A stretch of DNA of 64,000 nt from Cellulomonas soli (GTDB taxonomy: Bacteria; Actinomycetota; Actinomycetes; Actinomycetales; Cellulomonadaceae), in assembly GCF_013409305.1 (NCBI RefSeq), contig NZ_JACBZJ010000001.1:2976001-3040000 (forward strand), given 5' to 3'. The translations under genes and the position numbers were made by a program. The notes beneath the pieces were generated by a model. That model was not told the origin of the DNA and did no database searches. It saw only the letters and a list, made by a program, of their open reading frames with translations. Positions 26,852 through 35,673 of the stretch are shown piece after piece. The stretch's first letter is position 1, and every line of letters begins with the position of its first letter.

Positions 26852-26865
26852 CGGGTAGAGTTCTC
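26852..26865 (+). promoter_or_regulatory. Probable -10 region for tRNA-Glu
   Basis: CGGGTAGAGTTCTC, with TAGAGT at 26856-26861, matches the block upstream of tRNA-Gln at 13 of 14 positions. The mature tRNA begins 42 bases after the hexamer, so a short 5' leader must be removed by RNase P. Confidence 0.5.
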
Positions 26866-26903
26866 ACTCGTTCGGCAGCGCCTCCGGGTGCTGCAGGCGA
26901 TAG

Positions 26904-26976
26904 GCCCCCGTTGTGTAGCGGCCTAGCACGCCGCCCTCTCACGGCGGTAGCGCCGGTTCGAATCCGGTCGGGGGTA
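26904..26976 (+). tRNA. tRNA-Glu (CTC anticodon)
   Basis: 73 bases. The acceptor GCCCCCG pairs with CGGGGGT and the discriminator is A. The anticodon stem CCGCC/GGCGG encloses CTCTCAC, giving anticodon CTC. The T arm is CCGGTTCGAATCCGG. CCA is not encoded. Its cognate synthetase gene gltX is 2 kb upstream on the same strand. Confidence 0.96.
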
Positions 26977-26980
26977 CGTC

Positions 26981-27009
26981 AAGGCCCGGTCACCATGTGA
27001 CCGGGCCTT
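26981..27009 (+). terminator. Terminator of the tRNA transcription unit
   Basis: AAGGCCCGGTCAC (26981-26993) pairs perfectly with GTGACCGGGCCTT (26997-27009) around the loop CAT, followed by a mixed T-containing stretch. A 13-base perfect stem directly after the tRNA is a strong intrinsic terminator candidate. Confidence 0.85.
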
Positions 27010-27053
27010 CGTCGTGCTCGGGGTCACGATCTCGAGGTCTCGTCGTTCACGAC

Positions 27054-27093
27054 GAGAACGCCCGCACCTCGGCAGGGAGGTGCGGGCGTTCTC
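27054..27093. terminator. Terminator of the ndgR/ltbR-type gene
   Basis: A 17-base perfect stem, 27054-27070 with 27077-27093 (arms beginning GAGAACGCCCGC), with loop GGCAGG. It lies 23 bases beyond the stop of the minus-strand IclR gene and also faces the tRNA unit, so it probably works in both directions. Confidence 0.85.
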
Positions 27094-27115
27094 GGTGAGC
27101 GGTGGGTCGGGCCCG

Positions 27116-27835
27116 TCAGTCGGCGGTGCGGCGCAGGACCTCGGTCAGCCGGTTCGCGGCCGAGACCACGGCCGCGGCGTGCAGCCGGCCCGGCTGACGG
27201 GACAGGCGCTCGAGCGGCCCGGAGACCGACACCGCGGCGACCACGCGTCCGGACGGACCGCGGACGGGCGCCGAGACGGACGCGACGCCGATCTCGCGCT
27301 CGGAGACCGACTGCGCCCAGCCGCGGCGGCGCACGCCGGACAGGATCGTGGCGGTGAACTTCGAGCCCTGCAGTCCGCGGTGCAGCCGGTCGGGCTCCTC
27401 CCAGGCGAGCAGGATCTGCGCGGCGGACCCGGCCTGCATCGTCAGCGTGGCGCCGACCGGGATCGAGTCGCGCAGCCCGATGGGCCGCTCGGCGGCGGCG
27501 ACGCAGATGCGCATGTCGCCCTGGCGCCGGTAGAGCTGGGCGCTCTCGCCCGTGTGGTCGCGCAGTGCGGCCAGCACAGGTCCGGCGGCGGCCAGCAGCC
27601 GGTCCTCGCCGGCGGCCGTCGACAGCTCGGACAGGCGGGGGCCGAGCACGAAGCGGCCCTGCATGTCACGGGCCACGAGGCGGTGGTGCTCGAGGGCCAC
27701 GGCCAGCCGATGCGCCGTGGGGCGAGCAAGATGGGTGGCAGTGACGAGCTGCGCGAGCGTGGCGGGACCGGCCTCGAGGGCGCTGAGGACGGACGCGGCC
27801 TTGTCCAGAACGCCGACTCCGCTAGAGTTGTCCAT
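27116..27835 (-). CDS. IclR-family regulator, NdgR/LtbR type
   Basis: 239 residues. The N-terminal winged helix covers about 5-60: [44 protein letters not shown]. The IclR effector domain is about 75-235 ([43 protein letters not shown]). The divergent position upstream of leuCD is that of LtbR of Corynebacterium and NdgR of Streptomyces, which control leucine and other amino-acid genes. Function here is inferred from family plus position. ATG 27835 has CAATAT (minus strand, 27842-27847) 6 bases upstream, a leaderless-type start. Confidence 0.9.
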   Translation of the reverse strand: MDNSSGVGVLDKAASVLSALEAGPATLAQLVTATHLARPTAHRLAVALEHHRLVARDMQGRFVLGPRLSELSTAAGEDRLLAAAGPVLAALRDHTGESAQLYRRQGDMRICVAAAERPIGLRDSIPVGATLTMQAGSAAQILLAWEEPDRLHRGLQGSKFTATILSGVRRRGWAQSVSEREIGVASVSAPVRGPSGRVVAAVSVSGPLERLSRQPGRLHAAAVVSAANRLTEVLRRTAD

Positions 27836-27845
27836 AGGCCGATAT

Positions 27846-27869
27846 TGCCGTCTCGCAGGCTGAGACGCA
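27846..27869. promoter_or_regulatory. Candidate IclR-type operator between ndgR/ltbR-type gene and leuC
   Basis: TTGCCGTCTC and GAGACGCAA form an imperfect inverted repeat (core GTCTC 27850-27854 and GAGAC 27862-27866, spacer 7). It lies directly upstream of the regulator's own -10 and 63 bases before leuC, suited to control of both. Binding by the adjacent IclR protein is inferred. Confidence 0.55.
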
Positions 27870-27931
27870 AGTCGAGTCGGCCGACGAACCCGGGAACACC
27901 CCCACCCGGACGAGAGAACAGGACCCAGGAC

Positions 27932-29413
27932 ATGGCCGGCACGTTGGCGGAGAAGGTGTGGGACGCGCACGTCGTGCGTCGTGGCACGGACGGTGCGCCC
28001 GACCTCCTCTACATCGACCTGCACCTGGTGCACGAGGTCACCAGCCCGCAGGCGTTCGAGGGCCTGCGCCTGGCCGGACGTCCGGTGCGCCGCCCCGACC
28101 TGACGATCGCGACCGAGGACCACAACACCCCCACGCTCGACATCGACCGGCCGATCGCCGACCTGACGAGCCGCACCCAGATCGACACCCTGCGCTCCAA
28201 CGCGGCGGAGTTCGGCGTGCGGATCCACTCGCTCGGCGACGCCGACCAGGGCATCGTCCACCAGGTCGGGCCCCAGCTCGGCCTGACGCAGCCCGGTCTG
28301 ACGGTCGTCTGCGGCGACTCGCACACCTCGACGCACGGGGCCTTCGGTGCCCTCGCGTTCGGCATCGGCACCTCCGAGGTCGAGCACGTGCTCGCCACCC
28401 AGACGCTGCCGCTCGCGCCGTTCAAGACCATGGCGATCACCGTCAACGGCCAGCTGCCCCCCGGCGCCACCAGCAAGGACATCATCCTCGCGGTCATCGC
28501 CAAGATCGGCACCGGCGGCGGTCAGGGCTACGTGCTCGAGTACCGCGGCGAGGCCATCGCGTCGCTGACCATGGAAGCGCGCATGACGGTCTGCAACATG
28601 TCGATCGAGGCCGGTGCCCGCGCCGGCATGATCGCGCCCGACCAGACCACGTTCGACTACCTCCAGGGCCGCCCGCACGCCCCCGAGGGCGCCGACTGGG
28701 ACGAGGCCGTCGCCTACTGGTCGACGCTGCGCTCGGACGACGACGCGGTGTTCGACGAGGAGGTCGTGCTCGAGGCCGCCGACCTGGAGCCCTTCGTCAC
28801 CTGGGGCACCAACCCCGGCCAGGGCCTGCCCCTGTCGGCCACCGTGCCGGTGCCCGAGCAGATCGCCGACGCCAACGAGCGCGTGGCCGCCGAGCGCGCC
28901 ATCGAGTACATGGGCCTGACGCCCGGCCGCCCGCTGCGCGAGATCGCGGTCGACACGGTCTTCATCGGCTCGTGCACCAACGGTCGTATCGAGGACCTGC
29001 GCTCGGTCGCCAAGGTCGTCCAGGGCCGGACCAAGGCCGAGTCGGTGCGCGTGCTGGTCGTACCTGCGTCCGCCCGCGTGCGGCTGCAGGCCGAAGCGGA
29101 GGGGCTCGACAAGATCTTCCTCGACTTCGGTGCCGAGTGGCGCAACGCCGGCTGCTCGATGTGCCTGGGCATGAACCCGGACCAGCTGACCCCGGGGGAG
29201 CGGTCGGCATCGACGTCGAACCGCAACTTCGAGGGCCGCCAGGGCAAGGGCGGTCGCACGCACCTGGTGTCCCCGCTCGTCGCCGCGGCCACGGCGATCC
29301 GCGGCACGCTGTCCTCGCTCGCGGACCTCGACCTGGGTGCGGACGTCGACCTGACCACGTTCGACGGCACGCCGCTGGCGCCGCTCGACCCGGACCTCCT
29401 CGTCCAGGCCTGA
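27932..29413 (+). CDS. leuC: 3-isopropylmalate dehydratase, large subunit
   Basis: 493 residues. With LeuD it isomerises 2- to 3-isopropylmalate in leucine synthesis. The three 4Fe-4S ligands are C348 in FIGSCTNGR, and C408 and C411 in [46 protein letters not shown] is the conserved aconitase-family block, and [19 protein letters not shown] the C-terminal signature. ATG 27932 follows an AGGACCCAGGA run. Divergent from the IclR regulator and followed by leuD after 71 bases. Confidence 0.97.
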   Translation: MAGTLAEKVWDAHVVRRGTDGAPDLLYIDLHLVHEVTSPQAFEGLRLAGRPVRRPDLTIATEDHNTPTLDIDRPIADLTSRTQIDTLRSNAAEFGVRIHSLGDADQGIVHQVGPQLGLTQPGLTVVCGDSHTSTHGAFGALAFGIGTSEVEHVLATQTLPLAPFKTMAITVNGQLPPGATSKDIILAVIAKIGTGGGQGYVLEYRGEAIASLTMEARMTVCNMSIEAGARAGMIAPDQTTFDYLQGRPHAPEGADWDEAVAYWSTLRSDDDAVFDEEVVLEAADLEPFVTWGTNPGQGLPLSATVPVPEQIADANERVAAERAIEYMGLTPGRPLREIAVDTVFIGSCTNGRIEDLRSVAKVVQGRTKAESVRVLVVPASARVRLQAEAEGLDKIFLDFGAEWRNAGCSMCLGMNPDQLTPGERSASTSNRNFEGRQGKGGRTHLVSPLVAAATAIRGTLSSLADLDLGADVDLTTFDGTPLAPLDPDLLVQA

Positions 29414-29484
29414 GCCCGCACACCCACCAGCCACCGGCCGCGCCTGACCGCCGCGGCCCCGCCCGACCAGGAGCGAGACCCGCC

Positions 29485-30156
29485 ATGGAGAAGTTCACGA
29501 CCCACACCGGCGTCGGTGTGCCGCTGCGCCGCAGCAACGTCGACACCGACCAGATCATCCCGGCCGTCTACCTCAAGCGCGTCACGCGCACGGGGTTCGA
29601 GGACGCGCTCTTCGCCGCCTGGCGTGGCGACCCCGAGTTCCTGCTCAACCAGGACGCGTACAAGGCCGGCTCGGTGCTCGTCGCCGGACCGGACTTCGGC
29701 ACGGGCTCCTCACGCGAGCACGCCGTCTGGGCGCTGAAGGACTACGGGTTCCGCGTCGTGGTCTCGGCCCGGTTCGCCGACATCTTCCGCGGCAACTCCG
29801 GCAAGCAGGGTCTGCTCGCCGCGCAGGTCGCCCAGGAGGACATCGAGCTCATCTGGAAGGTCCTCGAGACCAGGCCCGGCACCGAGGTGACCGTCGACCT
29901 CGGGGCGCGCACCGTGACGTGCGACGACGTGGTCGTCCCGTTCCAGGTGGACGACTACACGCGCTGGCGCCTCATGGAGGGCCTGGACGACATCGGCCTG
30001 ACCCTGCAGCACGAGGCCGAGATCACGCAGTTCGAGGCCACCCGCGAGGCCTGGCGCCCCCGCACGCTGCCTGCCAAGCACCTCCCGACGGTCGAGATCG
30101 AGGCAGCCCGCCCGGTCGCGGTGCCCGTCGAGCTGGGCGCCACGCGCACGCTCTGA
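29485..30156 (+). CDS. leuD: 3-isopropylmalate dehydratase, small subunit
   Basis: 223 residues, the swivelling domain that completes the LeuCD enzyme. [16 protein letters not shown] near the start, [22 protein letters not shown] and [14 protein letters not shown] are the conserved blocks. The last ~25 residues ([18 protein letters not shown]) extend a little beyond typical members. ATG 29485 has the ribosome site AGGAGCGAG. Cotranscribed with leuC and closed by a hairpin after the stop. Confidence 0.97.
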   Translation: MEKFTTHTGVGVPLRRSNVDTDQIIPAVYLKRVTRTGFEDALFAAWRGDPEFLLNQDAYKAGSVLVAGPDFGTGSSREHAVWALKDYGFRVVVSARFADIFRGNSGKQGLLAAQVAQEDIELIWKVLETRPGTEVTVDLGARTVTCDDVVVPFQVDDYTRWRLMEGLDDIGLTLQHEAEITQFEATREAWRPRTLPAKHLPTVEIEAARPVAVPVELGATRTL

Positions 30157-30171
30157 CCCGCGTCCGCTCGC

Positions 30172-30203
30172 ACGGGCGGCACCTCGCACGGGGTGCCGCC
30201 CGT
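30172..30203 (+). terminator. Terminator of the leuCD operon
   Basis: ACGGGCGGCACC (30172-30183) pairs with GGTGCCGCCCGT (30192-30203) around an 8-base loop, a 12-base perfect stem starting 16 bases after the leuD stop and followed by a CGTCGTC run. Confidence 0.8.
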
Positions 30204-30313
30204 CGTCGTCCGTGCCGAGGCCGCTCGTCCGATGTGTGAAGGTTTCGCGCCCACGTCCACCACGCCGTCCGGACTGGTGCGAACCATGCCGCCGGGCAGG
30301 GCACGATGGGACC

Positions 30314-31630
30314 ATGAAGGATCTGCTGTACGTCAACGGTGGCAACCCTTTGAAGGGTGAGATCACCGTCCGCGGTGCCAAGAACTTCGTCTCCAAGGCG
30401 ATGGTCGCCTCCCTGCTCGGCGAGACGCCCAGCGTGCTGCGCAACGTGCCGCGGATCCGCGACGTCGGCGTCGTCACCGGCCTGCTCGAGCTGCACGGCG
30501 TGAAGGTCGTCTCCGACGACGCCGCCGGCACCCTGCGCCTGGACCCCACGGACGTCGAGTCCGCGCACGTCGCCGACATCGACGCGCACGCCGGCTCCAG
30601 CCGCATCCCGATCCTCTTCTGCGGCCCGCTGCTGCACCGGCTCGGCGAGGCGTTCATCCCCGACCTGGGGGGCTGCCGGATCGGCGACCGGCCGATCAAC
30701 TACCACCTCGACATCCTGCGGCAGTTCGGCGCCGTGGTGGACAAGCGCGAGAACGGCATCCACATCCGGGCCCCGTTCGGGCTCCAGGGCACCAAGATCG
30801 CGCTGCCGTACCCGAGCGTCGGCGCCACCGAGCAGCTGCTGCTCACGGCCGTGCGCGCCGAGGGCATCACCGAGCTGTCCAACGCGGCCATCGAGCCCGA
30901 GATCATGGACCTCATCAATGTCCTGCAGAAGATGGGCGCGATCATCTCGGTCGACACCGACCGGGTCATCCGCATCGAGGGCGTCGCCCGGCTCGTCGGG
31001 TACCAGCACACCGCGCTCGCCGACCGCATCGAGGCCGCGTCCTGGGCCTCGGCCGCCCTCGCGACCAGCGGCGACGTGTACGTGCGGGGGGCCACGCAGC
31101 CGGAGATGACCACGTTCCTCAACACGTTCCGCAAGGTCGGTGGCGAGTTCGAGATCGACGACGCCGGCATCCGGTTCTTCCACCCGGGCGGCGACCTCAG
31201 CTCGATCACGCTCGAGACGGACGTGCACCCCGGGTTCATGACCGACTGGCAGCAGCCGCTCGTCGTCGCGCTCACGCAGGCCAAGGGCCTGTCCATCGTG
31301 CACGAGACGGTCTACGAGAACCGCTTCGGCTTCACCGACGCGCTGCGCGGCATGGGCGCCACCATCCAGGTCTACAAGGAGTGCCTCGGCGGGCGTCCCT
31401 GCCGCTTCGGGCAGCGCAACTTCTACCACTCGGCGGTCATCTCGGGCCCGACGCCGCTGTCCGCGGCCGACATCGAGGTGCCGGACCTGCGCGGTGGGTT
31501 CAGCCACCTGATCGCCGCGCTGGCCGCCAAGGGCACGTCCCAGGTGCGAGGCATCAGCCTCATCGACCGGGGGTACGAGCACTTCACGGAGAAGCTCGAG
31601 TCGCTCGGGGCGGAGTTCAGCCGCGCGTGA
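30314..31630 (+). CDS. murA: UDP-N-acetylglucosamine 1-carboxyvinyltransferase
   Basis: 438 residues of the EPSP-synthase fold. It transfers enolpyruvate to UDP-GlcNAc, the first committed step of peptidoglycan synthesis, in the cytosol. VRGAKNFVSKAMVASLL near the N-terminus matches SGAKN-type starts. The catalytic loop is GGCRIGDRP with C121 in the place of the E. coli active-site cysteine, so the fosfomycin target is present, unlike the Asp version of mycobacteria. GFMTDWQQPLVVALTQAKG and LRGGFSHLIAALAAKG are conserved. ATG 30314 is chosen; the longer frame to 30212 crosses the terminator region. Confidence 0.95.
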   Translation: MKDLLYVNGGNPLKGEITVRGAKNFVSKAMVASLLGETPSVLRNVPRIRDVGVVTGLLELHGVKVVSDDAAGTLRLDPTDVESAHVADIDAHAGSSRIPILFCGPLLHRLGEAFIPDLGGCRIGDRPINYHLDILRQFGAVVDKRENGIHIRAPFGLQGTKIALPYPSVGATEQLLLTAVRAEGITELSNAAIEPEIMDLINVLQKMGAIISVDTDRVIRIEGVARLVGYQHTALADRIEAASWASAALATSGDVYVRGATQPEMTTFLNTFRKVGGEFEIDDAGIRFFHPGGDLSSITLETDVHPGFMTDWQQPLVVALTQAKGLSIVHETVYENRFGFTDALRGMGATIQVYKECLGGRPCRFGQRNFYHSAVISGPTPLSAADIEVPDLRGGFSHLIAALAAKGTSQVRGISLIDRGYEHFTEKLESLGAEFSRA

Positions 31631-31685
31631 CCCGGTCGCGGGCGACGCGGGGGCGCGTGCAGGCGGCCGGGTAGCATCGGCTGCC

Positions 31686-32450
31686 GTGCCGCGTCATCCC
31701 GAACGCTCCAACCGCGCCTACCGCGTGGTCGCCCGCATCCTGCGACCGCTGCTGTACGCGATCACCCGTCGTCACTGGTCCGGCCAGGAGAACTTCCCGA
31801 CCGACCAGGGGTTCATCGCCGCGGCGAACCACATGACGAACTTCGACCCGCTGACGTTCGCGCACTACCTGTACGACAGCGGGCACGCGCCCAAGATCCT
31901 GGCGAAGGCCTCGTTGTTCACGGTTCCCGTGCTGCGTGGCGTGCTGCGCGGGACCGGGCAGATCCCCGTGCACCGCAACACGGCCGCCGCGCACGACTCC
32001 CTCGACGCGGCCATGGCCGCCCTCGAGGCGGGCGAGTGCGTCGCGGTCTTCCCCGAGGGCACGCTCACCCGCGACCCCGACCTGTGGCCGATGGTCGCCA
32101 AGACAGGCGTCGCCCGCCTCGCGCTCGCGACCCGGGCGCCCGTGATCCCGGTCGCCCAGTGGGGCCCGCAGGACGTGCTCGGCCGGTACAAGAAGCTGTT
32201 CAAGCCCTTCCCCCCCAAGGACGTCACGATCGTCGCCGGTCCGCCCGTCGTCCTCGACGACCTCTACGACCGTCCGCGTGACTCCGCGACGCTGCGCGAG
32301 GCGACCGATCGCGTCATGGACGCGATCACGGTGCTGCTCGAGGGCATCCGCGGCGAGCAGGCTCCGGCGACCCGCCACGACATGCGCAGGACCGCCAAGC
32401 CCGCCCCGCCGTCCGACGGCACCCCCTCGGACGGGGCCGCGCAGTCGTGA
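31686..32450 (+). CDS. plsC: 1-acyl-sn-glycerol-3-phosphate acyltransferase
   Basis: 254 residues, membrane-associated. It adds the second acyl chain to lysophosphatidate. The HX4D-type block I is NHMTNFDP, where the usual H-x4-D is seen as H49 to D54; block III is FPEGTLTRDP, and VIPVAQWGPQ follows. The C-terminal ~30 residues are a Pro/Ser-rich tail. GTG 31686 has TAGCAT (31672-31677) 8 bases upstream. Its stop overlaps the gpsA start by 4 bases; both enzymes act on glycerol phosphate for phospholipid synthesis. Confidence 0.92.
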   Translation: MPRHPERSNRAYRVVARILRPLLYAITRRHWSGQENFPTDQGFIAAANHMTNFDPLTFAHYLYDSGHAPKILAKASLFTVPVLRGVLRGTGQIPVHRNTAAAHDSLDAAMAALEAGECVAVFPEGTLTRDPDLWPMVAKTGVARLALATRAPVIPVAQWGPQDVLGRYKKLFKPFPPKDVTIVAGPPVVLDDLYDRPRDSATLREATDRVMDAITVLLEGIRGEQAPATRHDMRRTAKPAPPSDGTPSDGAAQS

Positions 32451-33505
32451 CCGGCGCGCCTACGCACACCTCCGCGTCCACGGCAGACGGTCCGAGCGAG
32501 CGGCCGCTGCGCGCCGCGGTGCTCGGTGCCGGCTCGTGGGGCACCACGTTCGCCGCCGTCCTCGCCGACGCAGGCTGCGCCGTCACCGTCTGGGGGCGCG
32601 ACGAGGAGGTGTGCCGCCAGATCGCCGACGAGCACCGCAACGAGCGATACCTGCCGGGCATCACGCTGCCCGACGCCGTGGGCGCCACGACGGACGCCCG
32701 GGCCGCCCTCGCGGGAGCGGACGTGGTGGCGGTCGCCGTCCCCTCGCAGAGCGCCCGAGCCACGCTCGCGCCGCTCGCCGACGCCCTGGCGCCGCACGCC
32801 GTCGTCGTCTCGTTGATGAAGGGCGTCGAGCTGTCCACCGACCGCCGGATGAGCGAGGTCGTGGCCGAGTCCTTCGGCATCGACCTCGCCCGCGTGGCCG
32901 TCGTGTCCGGTCCGAACCTGGCCAAGGAGATCGCGCAGCGACAGCCCACCGCGACGGTCGTCGCCTCCACGAGCGAGGACACGGCCCGGATCGTCGCCCG
33001 GGCGTGCGCGTCCTCGTACTTCCGGCCCTACACGAACCGGGACGTCGTCGGGGTCGAGCTGTGCGGGGCGGTGAAGAACGTCATCGCGCTCGCGGTCGGC
33101 ATCTCCCAGGGGCGCGGGCTGGGCTACAACACGATGGCGACGGTCATCACGCGCGGGCTCGTCGAGATCAGCCGGCTCGGGCTCGCGCTCGGTGCGGACG
33201 CCGAGACGTTCCCCGGCCTGGCCGGGATGGGCGACCTCATGGCGACCTGCGCGTCCCCGGACTCGCGCAACCACACGCTCGGCTGCCACATCGGTCGCGG
33301 GATGAGCCTCGAGGAGGCGGTGGCGGCCACGGGCGGCACGGCCGAGGGCGTGAAGTCCTCCCGGTCGGTGCTCGAGCTGGCCGGGTCGCTGGGCGTGGAC
33401 ATGCCGATCACGGCCGCCGTCGTGCGGGTGCTCTACGAAGGTCTGCCCGTCGGCGAGCTCGCCGCACTGCTCCTGGCCCGCCCTCGCAAGGCCGAGGGCG
33501 TCTGA
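32447..33505 (+). CDS. gpsA: Glycerol-3-phosphate dehydrogenase [NAD(P)+]
   Basis: 352 residues. It reduces dihydroxyacetone phosphate to sn-glycerol-3-phosphate, the backbone for phospholipids. The dinucleotide loop is GAGSWGT (27-33), the substrate region SLMKGVE and SGPNLAKEIA, and the catalytic lysine lies in CGAVKNVIALAVG. GLAGMGDLMATC and SRNHTLGCHIGRG are further signatures. The first ~20 residues are a low-complexity Thr/Ser-rich extension. GTG start overlaps the plsC stop. Confidence 0.96.
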   Translation: MTGAPTHTSASTADGPSERPLRAAVLGAGSWGTTFAAVLADAGCAVTVWGRDEEVCRQIADEHRNERYLPGITLPDAVGATTDARAALAGADVVAVAVPSQSARATLAPLADALAPHAVVVSLMKGVELSTDRRMSEVVAESFGIDLARVAVVSGPNLAKEIAQRQPTATVVASTSEDTARIVARACASSYFRPYTNRDVVGVELCGAVKNVIALAVGISQGRGLGYNTMATVITRGLVEISRLGLALGADAETFPGLAGMGDLMATCASPDSRNHTLGCHIGRGMSLEEAVAATGGTAEGVKSSRSVLELAGSLGVDMPITAAVVRVLYEGLPVGELAALLLARPRKAEGV

Positions 33506-33557
33506 CCCGGGTCGGCCACGCCCCGCGTTCGTCACGACCGGAAGGACGCACGTCCCG

Positions 33558-34241
33558 TCAGGGCGAGCGGACGTCCACGACGATCCGGGCCGGATCGCTC
33601 AGCGCATACGCGCGGAACGGCTGCCGGCCGCCGTCGACGCCCACGAACGCCTGCAGGTAGCCCTCGAACAGGCTGTTCCACACCACCTCGGTGACCGACG
33701 TGGTCCCGGCCGCCCGCATCGTCGACGGGCCGTCGTACGGGTCGGTGCCGTCGTCGGGGAGCGCCACGGGGAAGAGCGTCACCTCGAGCACCGTCTCACC
33801 GGTCACCTCGACCGGCAGCCCGCTCGGGTCGCCGACCGCCGCGTCGACGTAGCGCACCTGCCAGTCCGGCGTTCCCGGGCCGTCCAGCTCGAAGACGACA
33901 CGGTCGTACCCCTCGTGCGCCCCGAGGCGCAGGTCGCTCAGGGTGCCGACGTCACCGCCGGCCGCGTCGCCGGCGTCGGGGGAGGTGTCCGCCGGGAACG
34001 CCGGTGCGCTCGCCGTGCCGTCCTCGTCGGTGCTGCCCGGTGCGGACGTGCCGGTCGGGGAGGCGGAGACGTCCGGCGATGCCGTCGGCTCCTCGGACCG
34101 GGCGCTGCTCGACGTGGGCTCGGGGGTGATGGGCGACGGCTCGCCGTCCCCGGAGCCACCTGCGGAGCAGGAGGCCACGCCGAGCGCGACCGACGCGGTG
34201 AGAACGACGACGATGCTCCACGGGCGGTGCCGGAGCTGCAT
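33558..34241 (-). CDS. Lipoprotein with AMIN-like C-terminal domain
   Basis: 227 residues. A basic n-region (RHRPW), hydrophobic core and lipobox with C25 (GVASC) predict lipid anchoring on the outer face of the membrane. A Ser/Thr/Pro/Asp-rich linker follows (about 30-90), then a C-terminal beta domain: LRLGAHEGYDRVVFELDG and RAYALSDPARIVVDVRSP, as in AMIN-like domains that bind cell-wall polymers. ATG 34241 is spaced 10 bases from GAGGAG; GTG 34250 is too close to it. It lies within a cluster of cell-envelope genes. Confidence 0.8.
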   Translation of the reverse strand: MQLRHRPWSIVVVLTASVALGVASCSAGGSGDGEPSPITPEPTSSSARSEEPTASPDVSASPTGTSAPGSTDEDGTASAPAFPADTSPDAGDAAGGDVGTLSDLRLGAHEGYDRVVFELDGPGTPDWQVRYVDAAVGDPSGLPVEVTGETVLEVTLFPVALPDDGTDPYDGPSTMRAAGTTSVTEVVWNSLFEGYLQAFVGVDGGRQPFRAYALSDPARIVVDVRSP

Positions 34242-34307
34242 CGTGACCACGCTCCTCGATCACGTCCAGCGTAGGTCCGGTGCCCTGCGGCACGCCTGCC
34301 GGGAGGC

Positions 34308-35531
34308 TCAGCTCGTGCGCGGCTCCCCGGCGCCCTGGGCGTGCACGAGCGCCGCGCTCAGGTCGGCCCACAGGTCCTCGACGTCCTCGATGCCGACCGA
34401 CAGGCGAAGGAGGTCCTCGGGGACGCTCGTGGGCTCGCCGGGGAACCTGCGCCGCCGCTCGAGCGAGGACTCCACGCCACCGAGGCTGGTCGCCGGGACC
34501 CACAGGCGCACGGCCGCGACGACGGCGTCGGCACCCGCGGCGCCGCCGAGCGGTCGCAGGCCCACGATCGAGCCGAAGCCGTCCATGGACGCGGCGGCTC
34601 GCGCGTGCCCCGGGTCGTCGGGAAGGCCGGGGTGGCGCACCGCCGCGACGGCGGGGTGGTCGACGAGCCGTCGGGCCAGCTCGGCGGCGTTCGTCTGGGA
34701 GCGTTCGACCCGCAGCGCGAGGGTGCGCAGGCCGCGCAGGGCGAGCCACACCTCGGTGGGCCCCGCGATGGCTCCGTGCAGCGTGCGGTACCCGTGCAGG
34801 CGTGCGTGCAGCTCGGGGTCGTCGGTGAGCGCCGCGCCGAGCACCACGTCGGAGTGACCGGCGAGGTACTTCGTCACGGAGTGCACGACCACGTCCGCGC
34901 CCCAGCCCAGCGGTCGCTGCCCGAGCGGGGTCGCGAACGTGTTGTCGACCGCGACCAGGGCCCCGGCCGCGTGGGCGCCGGCGACGAGCGCGGGCACGTC
35001 GGCGACCTCCAGCATCGGGTTGGTCGGCGACTCGATCCACAGCATCGACGCCGGGGTCCCACCCGGGGCACCCTTGCCGCGGACGGCCGCCAGCACGGCC
35101 TCGGTGTCGGCGACGTCCACGAAAGTCGTGGTGACCTGGCTGCGTCGGCCCAGGTCCTGGGCGTAGGAGGTGGCCACGTTGTACGCGTGGCGTGGCAGGA
35201 CGATCCGACCGCCCGGCGGCACGAGGGACATCGCGGCGGCGATCGCGGCCATGCCGGAGCCGAAGACGAGCGCCGGGTGCACCGACCGCTCGAGGGCGCC
35301 GAGCGCCTCCTCGAACGGATGCCACGTCTCGGTCCCCGCCCGGGCGTAGAACAGCTGACCGGGCGGCACCTCGCCCTGCGAGACATAGGTGGACGACAGG
35401 ACGACCGGGGGATTCACCGGCCCACCCTGCACGCGCGGGGGGCGTCCGGCGGCGACGGCGAGCGTCGCGGGCGACAGCGCAGAGGGCAGTCCGTGGTGCG
35501 TGGACGAGGCGGGTTCGGGTGCGGCGCTCAC
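34308..35531 (-). CDS. Cys/Met-metabolism PLP enzyme (cystathionine gamma-synthase/lyase family)
   Basis: 407 residues. The PLP lysine is K221 in HSVTKYLAGHSDV. LFYARAGTETWHPFEEALGALE, VFGSGMAAIAAAMSLV, ESPTNPMLEVADV and VDNTFATPLGQRPL mark the family. Synthase, lyase and related roles cannot be separated by eye; no other sulfur amino-acid gene is nearby. GTG 35531 is the start; MSAAPEPASSTHHGLP is a plausible short disordered leader. Its stop is 66 bases before the lipoprotein start on the same strand, and it is divergent from ddl. Confidence 0.9.
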   Translation of the reverse strand: MSAAPEPASSTHHGLPSALSPATLAVAAGRPPRVQGGPVNPPVVLSSTYVSQGEVPPGQLFYARAGTETWHPFEEALGALERSVHPALVFGSGMAAIAAAMSLVPPGGRIVLPRHAYNVATSYAQDLGRRSQVTTTFVDVADTEAVLAAVRGKGAPGGTPASMLWIESPTNPMLEVADVPALVAGAHAAGALVAVDNTFATPLGQRPLGWGADVVVHSVTKYLAGHSDVVLGAALTDDPELHARLHGYRTLHGAIAGPTEVWLALRGLRTLALRVERSQTNAAELARRLVDHPAVAAVRHPGLPDDPGHARAAASMDGFGSIVGLRPLGGAAGADAVVAAVRLWVPATSLGGVESSLERRRRFPGEPTSVPEDLLRLSVGIEDVEDLWADLSAALVHAQGAGEPRTS

Positions 35532-35673
35532 CCCGGCAGGCTACCGGCGGCGCGATCGCGTCCGACCGGCGTCCCAGGTGGCGGTGCGTCGTGCCCGCAC
35601 GGGTCCGGCTGCGGCCGCACGAGAGGCTCGAGCGCGTCCGAAAGGTGCGGCTCGGCGGGTAGGGTCGGGCCCG

